Source of the DNA: Bettongia penicillata ogilbyi | Lineage: Eukaryota > Chordata > Mammalia > Diprotodontia > Potoroidae | Length of the DNA: 64,000 bases | Assembly: GCA_023548195.1 (NCBI GenBank) | Contig: JAJHZJ010000336.1 | Span: 248,001 to 312,000 of the forward strand | Reading direction: 5' to 3' | In this document: positions 56,240 to 64,000 of the stretch, piece by piece | Position numbering within the stretch: position 1 is the stretch's first letter | Layout of the letters: each line of letters begins with the position of its first letter | Translations under genes and position numbers: made by a program | The notes under the pieces: model-generated | The model's database searches: none | What the model was told of the DNA's origin: nothing | Seen by the model: only the letters and a program-made list of their open reading frames with translations

Positions 56240-56520
56240 TCATTTCTTCTTCAGGGTCTTTGGTCCTAATTATCAATACTGTTTCAATTTTTATTGTTTA
56301 TTCTTTCAGCTTATACTCTTGTAGTCATTGTCCATACAGTTCTCCTGGACCTATTTATTTACTTCACTTTACATCAATTCATATATATCATTTACTGTTT
56401 TCTTTATTCTTCATATTCATTTGTTTATACTTGTGTACCATGGTTTGATAAGACCATTCCACAACTGATAGATAACTCTTTTGTTACTTATTGTTTGGTC
56501 ATACAAGAAGCAGGGTCTAT
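56240..56520 (-). mobile_element. L1/HAL1 ORF2 C-terminal fragment
   Basis: Minus-strand reading gives blocks like 'NRSRRTVWTMT' and WFDKT-complement regions equal to the ORF2 end at 43.6-43.75 kb, followed by an A-rich ATAAACAATAAAAATTG end. Confidence 0.7.
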
Positions 56521-56524
56521 CGCT

Positions 56525-56584
56525 GATTTTTTTTTCCATATTAACACGTTGTGAAAGAAAACAGATCAAACACACACACACATA
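56525..56584 (-). mobile_element. Scrap of L1/HAL1 3'UTR with (CA)n
   Basis: Antisense of TTTTCTTTCACAACGTG, the 3'UTR phrase also found in the HAL1 at 20.9 kb, next to a CACACACA run at about 56567-56582. Confidence 0.6.
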
Positions 56585-58535
56585 AAGCCTTTAAAAATTT
56601 GGATGCTATACCACTTGATGCATATATGTTTAGTATTGATATTACCTCATTGTCTATGGCACCTTTTAGCAGGATATAGTTTCCTTCCCTATCTTTTTAA
56701 TTAAATCTACTTTTGCTTTGTCTAAGATCATGATCGCTACCCCTGCTTTTTTCTGCTTCAGATGAAACATAATAGATTCTTACCCTTAACTTTATCTTTA
56801 TTCTGGGTGTATCTGCTGCTTCAAGTACGTTTCTTGTAAGTAACATATCATAGGATTGGGTTTTATTATCCTTGCTGCTATCCACTTCCATTTTATTGGC
56901 AAGTTAATCTCATTCACATGCACAGTTATAATCACTATGTATTTCCCTGTAACCTGTTTTTCCCATTTATTCTTTTCTGTCTGTCATTCACCCTGTCTCT
57001 CCTCACAAGTGTTTTATATCTGACTACCACCTCAGCCAATCTGCATCCCTTCCATTAAGTCCCTTCTCTTATTTCTTCTTCCTTATAGAGTATGATAGGT
57101 TTCTATTCCCAATTGAATGTGTACATAATTCCTTCTTTGAGCTAATTCCAACCAGAATAAGATTTTCAACCATTGCCTGCCACCATTACCTCTCCATCTT
57201 CAGTGTAATTGCTCTTTCAGACTCTTCTTTTATGTGACATAATTTACCCCATTTTATCTCTCTCTTTCCTCTTCTCCTAGTGCATCTCAACGCTTAATTT
57301 TGTTTTTTTTTCACATATCATCACATCATAGTCAACTCATAATTCAAACCCTATGTCTATGTGTATTCCTTCTAACTGCCCCAATAGTTATCAAGGTCTT
57401 AAGAGTAAAAGCATCATTTTCTCATCTAGGAATGTAAACAGTTTAACCTTGCTGAATCCTTTATGTTTTCTCTTTCTTGTCTACATTCTTATGTTTCTTT
57501 TGAGTCTTGTATTTGAAAATCAAACTTTCTATTCAGTTATAGTCTTTTAATCAGGAATGCTTAACAGTTTTCTATTTCATCAAATATCCATTCCACCTCC
57601 CAAAGGATCATTCTCAGTTTCAATGGTTTGGTGATTCTTGCTTGTAATCTTAGCTTCCTTGCCTTCTGTAATATCAATATGCCCTCCAATCCTTTAATGT
57701 AGAAGTTGCTAAATCTGGTGTAAGTCTGACTGTGACTCCACAATATTTGAATTGGTTCTTTTGGTCTGCTTGAAGTATTTTCTCCTTGGCAGCTGGGAGC
57801 TCTGGAATTTTGCTATAATATGCCTGGGAGTTTTTATTCTGGGATCTCTTTCAGGAGGTCATCAGTGGATTGTTTAAATTTTCATTTTTATCCTCCGGTT
57901 CTAGGATATCAAAGGGATTTTTCTTTGAAAATTTATTGAAATATGATTTCTATACTTTCTCTTTTTTATCATGGCTTTCAGGTAACCCAACAATTCTTAA
58001 ATTATCTCTCTTTGATCGATTTTCTGGACAGTTGAGATATTCCACATTTTTTCTAATTTTTTCATTCTTTTGATTTTGTTTGCAATTCTACTTTTTAAGA
58101 AGTTGTTTTCTTCTGTGAAATTTGTGCTCCCTTTTCCATTTGGCCAATTCTCCTTTGGGCAATGTCACAGAGTTCAGCACCTGTCCCAACCAAGTGTCCT
58201 CTGTATCTTTCTGACCTGTGGTCTGGCCCCCTTACCATTTGTGGGCTGAGAGCTCTAGAAGTTGACGATGATTCAGTTGCCCCCAACACCTGCACTGACT
58301 TGCTGGGGCATGGCCTGCTTCTGGTTTTCCTAGGACCCCTGCACTGGACTGTACTCCACTCACCTCAGTGAGAGAGACCTCTTCTGTCAACCTTCTAATT
58401 TGTTTCACTTCATCTTTTTATTGATTCTGTCACTCCAGAATTCATTTTGAGACATTACTTTAAAGTTGTTTCGAAGAGAATTTGGGAGAGCTCAGTGAGT
58501 TCCTACCCTACTCTACCATCTTGGCTCTCCCCTAC
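56585..58535 (-). mobile_element. L1 5' portion: 5'UTR, ORF1 and start of ORF2
   Basis: From the 5' end (about 58535): YY1-type motif, one 5'UTR monomer (about 58230-58400, with TTTGTGGGCTGAGAGC and CACTGGACTGT), ORF1 remains (about 57600-58150; the CTTTCAGGAGGTCAT block and 'TGCCTGGGAGTTTTTATTC' equal ORF1 'SPPER' and 'TPRN' regions), then ORF2 endonuclease start at 56600-56930 (KIRVRIYYVSSEAE-type and IYASSG-type blocks). It is cut in the endonuclease, so unlike a HAL1 it began as a longer L1. All frames broken. Confidence 0.75.
58516..58524 (-). promoter_or_regulatory. YY1-type motif at L1 5' end
   Basis: CCATCTTGG, same word and place as at 24227. Confidence 0.55.
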
Positions 58536-58539
58536 TATG

Positions 58540-58965
58540 GTTAATATATAATATCTGAACAGATTAAGAAGCTAAGATTTTATCATTGTGGCTGATGGTA
58601 TTCCCAATACCTATAAAGCTAACAGTCTACTGTTTTACTGGACAAACCAAAACTCTGCTCCACTAGACTGCCTTTCTGATGCAAGATGCCAGTGGGGGAG
58701 GGGAAAGAAACCCTACCTCTACATCTTCCCCTCCTAGTTGTACTCTTGGAAAGGTAAAAGGGAGCCCTCAAAAACTGGGTTCTTCTTGCATAGCTAGCTC
58801 TCTTCTCCACTGACTCAGAGTTGAGTCAGCCTCTCTTATAAAGGCTACCATAAATGTAGCTGATCCTCATACATTTGCCTTCATTCAATGGCCAGTCCTT
58901 ATAATGTTATCAGGTTATTTTTATTCTTACCAAGCTAATTCCTTACACCTATTTATGTTGTGAGA
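58540..58965. other. No gene recognised
   Basis: Unique DNA. TGACTCAGAGTTGAGTCA at about 58811-58828 is a pair of inverted AP-1-type sites. Confidence 0.4.
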
Positions 58966-59480
58966 ATATGGAATATTCAGGAAGGACTGGCACCTCTGAT
59001 GTGAGAGCTTACTGAGTCCTTTTTAGGGCTATTCACTCACCTTTGGTGTCTACCTTCACCCAACTCTTGCCCATGTCTCTAAGAAGCTGTAGTATGCACA
59101 GCATCACAACAGCAGATAGGCTCAACCAGGTTGAAGGCAACTGACAGATCTCAAACTTATTAGTGTGTCAGGAGGATGTCTACTGCAAGGACATGAAGAC
59201 TTTCCCTGGCAGAATGGCAAATGAGAACAATTTGGTCCAATGGCCATGAAGATGACTGAAGCAGGGACCATGGAATTCTTAGAGCTTGATCAGGCATCAA
59301 TGTCACCTGGGCTATCATGAGTTGTCTTGATTTTTGTCCCCCCCCTGTACTTCAATGACTCAAGAAGGGAGAGTGAGGCCAATGACTTTGCACAACTATG
59401 CATCACTTAAATTCAAATCAAGTCCAGGTCAAGGCATCACCCAGGATGTCAAGGGGCCTCTTCAAAAGGAAGGACAACCA
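58966..59480 (+). mobile_element. RTE-tailed non-autonomous element
   Basis: GGAAGGACTGGCACCTCTGA, CATCACAACAGCAGATAGGC, TTAGTGTGTCAGGAGGATGT, AACAATTTGGTCCAATGG, TTAGAGCTTGATCAGGCATC, GACTTTGCACAACTATGC and the end GGCCTCTTCAAAAGGAAGG. The 3' part is related to 18880-19165. Non-coding. Family name not assigned. Confidence 0.72.
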
Positions 59481-59564
59481 AAAACTTATGATACTATTTA
59501 AAAGAAAAGAAAAACTTCACCATCTCACATAAGCAAGTTCTATTAACCTGAGGAGATGAGACAA

Positions 59565-59704
59565 TGTGATACATAACAGGAAGAAGTCTCGATCTAGAAT
59601 CAGAAAATGTGAATTCAAATCTCAGGTCTGTCACTTAGCACTATATATGTGTCCCTGCATAAGAGACGCTTACTTATCATTAAAACAAGAAGGTTGGACT
59701 AGGT
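59565..59704 (+). mobile_element. MIR-type SINE, 5' part
   Basis: TCGATCTAGAATCAGAAAAT, GTGAATTCAAATCTCAGGTC, AAGAAGGTTGGACTAGGT. Interrupted here by a hAT element; resumes at 59932. Confidence 0.82.
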
Positions 59705-59923
59705 CATCGTAGTCAAACTCAAATAGAAATAGGGGTCTCTAAATTGTAGGATCACTTCAACTGTAGGATCAAGTCAACATATTGACTTAAAAACACATAT
59801 TAACAAGATCTATGTTCTATTTTATTTTTATTTATGTTAAATATTTGTGAATTATATTTAAATCTGGTTTGGCTACACAGGAGTGTTGCAGCACTAATGC
59901 AGTCCATGTGTCTGACAGCTCTG
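59705..59923. mobile_element. hAT-like non-autonomous element inside a SINE
   Basis: Begins CATCGTAGTCAAACTCAAAT and ends GTGTCTGACAGCTCTG, matching inverted ends. Inner ATAGAAATAGGGGTCTCTAA equals the element at 50989. Flanks GACTAGGT and ATCTGGAT share half their bases. Joining 59704 to 59932 rebuilds the SINE. Confidence 0.78.
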
Positions 59924-59931
59924 ATCTGGAT

Positions 59932-60000
59932 TACCTCCAAGGCCCCTTTCTGTTTTACATAACTATGAAATAGACTTCCCACATTACTTCTTCTTCCTAA
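59932..60000 (+). mobile_element. MIR-type SINE, 3' part
   Basis: ACCTCCAAGGCCCCTTTCTG then CATAACTATGAAA, the usual end of this SINE. Confidence 0.75.
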
Positions 60001-60545
60001 AGAAAAAATATTGGAACTTTCTTATGTAACTTGCCATCTTACCCCAAAAGAGTACCCTCTTCTATCTCCTATCCCAGGGTTAACCACTGCAGTAAAAACA
60101 TATCTTAAAAAGATTATTTTAAGTGCAGTTGGGAGGGGGGTGGTGTTGTCACAAACCTTAACTGTGACCAACGGTTATGTTGTTGAATCACAAAAATGTT
60201 GTTGGTATAAATAGCATTCAACGAAATATACAATGCATATTTAACAACCAAACAGAACCCTTCTGTGCTTCAGAGAACTCTGACAGATAATTCCTATTGT
60301 ACTTCTGCAGGGTAGCCTAGAAGTAATTATCCTTCTCACTAGTAAATCAATTAGGAATGGATAGATTTAACTCATTTCTCTTCCTCCAAGAAACAGCTAA
60401 TACTTTAAATACTAATGAGTAAGAAGCCTCAGGTAATGGTGTTAAGGCTAATATAATCATGACAGAAACTCAACTGGTTCATACACCAGTTTTGCTGAGG
60501 AAGACTCTATGACTTATTGCTTCTCATCCTTTCATTCCTCTCCAA
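60001..60545. other. No gene recognised
   Basis: Unique DNA. Confidence 0.5.
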
Positions 60546-60595
60546 GCACACACGTGTATGCATGACACGCATGTGCGCGCGCGCACACGCACACA
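60546..60595. repeat. Alternating purine-pyrimidine tract (Z-DNA-type)
   Basis: 60546-60564 and 60565-60595 are each perfectly alternating, the second 31 bp long with a GCGCGCGC core. Confidence 0.95.
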
Positions 60596-60779
60596 GAGAC
60601 ACCATATTATACCTATGAAGACCTTAGCTGTCTTTTCTACACTCACAGACAGCTTGTTCATGAAGCTGTCTCCAAACCTGCAGGTGGCTGTCATTTGCGA
60701 GCCCAGGCAATTAGGACAGAACATTTCTGAATTGTCCTGAAATATCAAAGGGAGGTTAACAAACAGCCCTATCAGCTAA
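60596..60779. other. No gene recognised
   Basis: Short unique stretch. Confidence 0.5.
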
Positions 60780-61340
60780 GCCAAAAACTCTCCATGCTAA
60801 TTCACAAGTCTATCAGACTCTTTGCCTAATCTGTCATCGAACAAAGGAAAGAATGCAGACTAGTAGAGAGACGGTAAATACTGGCAAGAGCTAAGGATGG
60901 GCCATTATGTGCCACTTCGAGCAGAGGGATCAATCCACACTAATGAGCTCCGAGATCCATATGAACATTTAGCTCTTCAGTGGAGAGGAGGTGAGCCACC
61001 ACCACAAAGTTAACCCAGCAGCTAATCTGGCAGTCGCATGTCATCTCGCTTTTCATCTTCAAAGCCTCAAACCCAGCTAACACCTAGACAAAGAAGATAA
61101 GTAGAAGGTGGCTCACAAAAGGAAAAAACGTAGGAATTCAAGATTCATTCAAACACAGCCAGGGAAAAATGGAGTCATTAAAGCAGGGGCTCAGCTACCA
61201 TCTAACTGGAACTTTCTTTGGAGGAGTTAAAATTATTTTCCCAGAAATTATTTCATTTGGAGGACTGAGAGTAAAATCTCAGCCCTGGAGCTTAAAAACC
61301 CCACTGGACACATTTCATCGACTAGAGTGACAAATGGAAA
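60780..61340. promoter_or_regulatory. Candidate conserved non-coding block
   Basis: Repeat-free over 560 bases. At 60890-61060 CpGs are retained (CTTCGAGC, CTCCGAG, GTCGCATG, TCTCGCTT) and homeodomain-type sites occur (CACTAATGAGCTC, GCAGCTAATCTGG). No frame. Appearance only. Confidence 0.28.
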
Positions 61341-61464
61341 ATGAGATAAAATGTACATATATTGACATTTCTCCTCTCAGATTAAATGCTTACTAGAAAT
61401 CCACATTAGGAGCTCTTTGAACATTGAAAAGGCACCAAACTAACATTAATTTTCATTTTGAGGC

Positions 61465-61570
61465 TAAGTATATTTACGTATATATGTATACATATGTGTA
61501 TATACATACATGCATATATATTACACATAGGTGTTATATGTATACATATTGCATATATGTGTGTGTATGT
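61465..61570. repeat. TATG/TACA microsatellite
   Basis: Degenerate TATGTATACATA units on both strands; the frames across it are artefacts. Confidence 0.92.
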
Positions 61571-61679
61571 GCCTAATTTTTGTTTTGCTTGGATCAAAAA
61601 AGTCACATTTGTTAGTCTTACAACACTTATGAAGATAGAGTAGCCTTCTGTTAAACATACAAATCATTAGACTGAAAAA

Positions 61680-62330
61680 AAATGTTAACACAACCATAAA
61701 TCTAATAATTTACTGACATCAAAATGATATCAGCTGGATAACAGAAAGGGAAGACTACAGATATTCCAAAGATAAAATAAAGAACAAAAAAGAATCTTCA
61801 ATCATTACTCTGAAAATAATTTGAAATTCTATAATGTATTTAAGGAAAAATTTTCCTATCTTTGTCTTCATAACTCCCACAAAGTTTTTACTTCAAGAGA
61901 ATAGGTGATGGATAAAATTCCACATAAAGTAAAATCCCAGTTATCCAGTATAGTTGAGGAAAGGGTAATTTTGTCAAACAGAATAATCGGAGGGTTTTAA
62001 CAATTGAATGGCAGACTTTACAGAGCTCCCTGTCAAAAACGGCATTCCATTTGGGCTAAATGACCAGCAGTCAGGGATTTATAGAAGAAACTCATGCCTG
62101 AAAGAAGATCAAAGCACCTTTCGACTCTGAAATTGATAATTGTGTGAATATCCCAATTAAGTGCAGGTTGCCACATATGGCATATTTGGATTACCAATTT
62201 ATTATATAATAAAACACTCCTTAGCACTAAAATCTCATAGAACATATTTCTGAATTGGTTTGATGACTCAAAAGTCACCTTAGGTTCTTACAGATCCATT
62301 ATAAACATCCATACACACTGCTCTTTAAAA
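61680..62330. promoter_or_regulatory. Candidate conserved non-coding block
   Basis: 650 bases without repeats. 62000-62230 is the densest part, with CAATTGAATGGCAGAC, GATAATTGTGTGAATATCCC and TTGGATTACCAATTTATT. No coding potential. Confidence 0.28.
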
Positions 62331-63384
62331 TAAATCCCTGATATCAGCTTGTCACAATTCTGTGCTACCCATATTCTACATCAATGGGAGTTCACTTCTT
62401 GGGTGACTGTCTTGGAGAATGATGGAGACAAGAACTAGTCTTTGTTTGTTGGCACATGATGCCCGAAAAAAAATGAGCATTAAAAAAACCATATACTAGA
62501 TGCTCTTTCTGAGAAGTGGGAAATGGAGATGCTGATACCCCCTAGGCTAGGTGAGTGTCCTTCAAGTTATACAGCATTAACGTCTACATGGAATTTTTCA
62601 TTCATCAGTATGTCCCTTCTTCTGATCCGTGCCGTGTCTCATTTCCCCTCATAAACTTCTAGGTTAAAGGATCTAACATCATAAAGAAGACAATTGCAAT
62701 AGTTTAGTGAGAAGAAAATGAGAAAGATCAAGAAGTTACAACTTAAAGAATAAATGTAATCAACTTGAAAATTGCTCCTGAATATGCTCTCATGAAGACA
62801 CACACATACACACATAACGTGCAAAAAAACAAACCCCAAACCCTATAAATATGTGATTTACTCCCAAATGTAGATAGAATTACCTAATGAATCCATATGT
62901 CTGATTATGGAAGTGGAAGAAATATTGACAGACACTCATGACACAGCAGAAAGAACAATGTCTGGGGACCTAGATCCTAGCCTTCTACTTTTCTCCCCTG
63001 AAACTCACATGGTATTTTTTAAATCAAAACTTAAATACATATTAAGAAAAGGAACACATTGTAAACTTAAATATTAAAACAAATATAAAAGAAGAAAAGA
63101 AAAAACATGGCATGTGTACAGTAGAACTTAAGAGAGGATTCAAAATATATAACAATAAATTTCCATTTCAAGAAAGCCTATATATTAAACACTACATCTT
63201 GTGCTGAGAGCTGTCCATCCTTTCTTTGCTTTCTTACAGGTTTTTTTTTGTTCTCTGATATACAGTTTTTACTTTGTTCTAGATTTTTTTACATATTTTT
63301 AATGTACTTACTTCAAGGCTTTAAGGATCTGTGATTCTGTCAATGTGGACATTTCTTACATGGACTTGGATCACAACGTCCCTT
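62331..63384. other. No gene recognised
   Basis: Unique AT-rich DNA with a small ACACACAT run at about 62797-62815. Confidence 0.5.
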
Positions 63385-63622
63385 TATAATTTATTGTGGT
63401 TGTTAAGTTATGTCAGTCATGTCCTTCTTTTAGTGACCCTGGTTGGGGTTTTCTTGGCAAAGATAGTAGAATGGTTTGCCATTTTCTTTTCCTACTTATG
63501 TGACAAATAGGGAAACAGGGTTAAATAACTTTCCCAGGGTCACATAGCTAGACTGGATTTGAATACAGGTCTTCCTGACTACAAGTGTAGAGCTCTATCC
63601 ACGGTGCCACCTAGCTGCCCTA
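63385..63622 (-). mobile_element. WSINE-type SINE
   Basis: Antisense: TTTTCTTGGCAAAGATAGTA, ATGGTTTGCCATTTTCTTTT, TCCCAGGGTCACATAGCTAG, head GTGCCACCTAGCTGCCC. Confidence 0.92.
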
Positions 63623-63804
63623 GTTACAATTTATAGATGGCTTTTAAAAGATATTGCTATTTAAAAGTTCATCATACTGCAGCCAAACTGGCAATAAAGC
63701 TTTCCATGCTAGAAGGCTGATCCAAGGATAGAAGACACACAGTCTACCCCTGGAGCCATGCTAATACACTTATCATGTATAATTTTCACTGTATGCTTAT
63801 CTGT

Positions 63805-63910
63805 GTACATGCCATATTTCCCTAATAAGTCCCACCAAGGGCAGTGACCATGATTTGTTTAAATTTTTATATTTTCTTCAGTGCCTTACAATGCTCTTCA
63901 CTCACTGGAG
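63805..63910 (+). mobile_element. L2-type LINE 3' tail, degenerate
   Basis: CACCAAGGGCAGTGACCATG, TTCAGTGCCTTACAATGC. Confidence 0.5.
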
Positions 63911-63927
63911 TCATAAAAATTGTTTTG

Positions 63928-64000
63928 TTATGTGACCTCAGCTGAATCACTTAACTCAAATACCTAATATCTGGATGACCAATTCCAGGGAATTGTCCTA
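63928..64000 (+). mobile_element. MIR-type SINE, cut by window end
   Basis: TATGTGACCTCAGCTGAATC, ACTTAACTCAAATACC and the terminal-like ACCAATTCCAGGGAATT. Confidence 0.55.

Noticed and set aside
1..64000. A new defence, biosynthetic or viral system
   Set aside because: No gene cluster, phage or bacterial signals; the window is repeat-rich vertebrate intergenic DNA.

Overview
This window is vertebrate intergenic or intronic DNA, most likely from a marsupial. The evidence is the repeat content. It holds many tRNA-derived MIR/Ther-type SINEs, including the longer 'WSINE' form whose tail reads like 'ATGGCAAACCACTCCAGTATCTTTGCC' in several copies (quoted in part only in the entries), half-LINE (HAL1) elements, an L1, RTE-clade and CR1/L2-clade LINEs, RTE-tailed non-autonomous elements and small hAT transposons. 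CpG is scarce and no bacterial or viral gene organisation is present. I cannot tell opossum from Australian marsupials from this sequence alone.

I find no convincing protein-coding host gene, exon chain, tRNA gene or CRISPR array. Every substantial open frame is explained by a LINE, by the antisense of a LINE, or by a GGAA/TATG microsatellite. The one exception is a 154-codon frame at 47586-48050 that has no recognisable domain.

Layout: 1-245 GGAA microsatellite; 285-560 CR1/L3 fragment; 1170-1835 and 6470-9790 CR1/L2-type LINE remains with SINEs; 3712-3902 second GGAA tract; 11100-11640 possible solo LTR; 12822-12986 palindromic hAT-like MITE; 13030-16690 an L1 3' piece followed by a HAL1; 16860-18480 RTE LINE; 18880-19165 RTE-tailed SINE; 20706-24259 a complete HAL1 with target-site duplication; 25-30 kb scattered SINEs and unique DNA; 31075-32245 an L1 fragment split by two SINEs; 32965-33680 a three-SINE cluster; 34613-34692 a fresh 43-bp tandem duplication; 36663-36920 a near full-length 7SL (SRP) RNA pseudogene; 37805-44152 a full-length L1 with an 18-bp target-site duplication; 44-55 kb SINEs and LINE tails, one SINE split by a hAT element at 50989-51128; 55948-56126 a hAT element with 8-bp duplication; 56240-58535 composite L1 remains; 58966-59480 RTE-tailed element; 59565-60000 a SINE split by a second copy of the same hAT family; 60.5-62.3 kb a Z-DNA-type tract and two unique stretches that look like conserved non-coding DNA; 63385-64000 SINEs.

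The genes do not work together as a host pathway; the logic is retrotransposition. L1 machinery probably mobilised the L1, the HAL1s and the 7SL retrocopy, and the RTE machinery probably mobilised the RTE-tailed elements. The most informative items are the intact HAL1 with tandem 5'UTR monomers, a YY1-type motif at the 5' end of all three elements whose 5' end can be seen, the 7SL pseudogene that keeps its S domain, and two hAT insertions into SINEs that can be undone on paper. I did not find an undescribed biological system.
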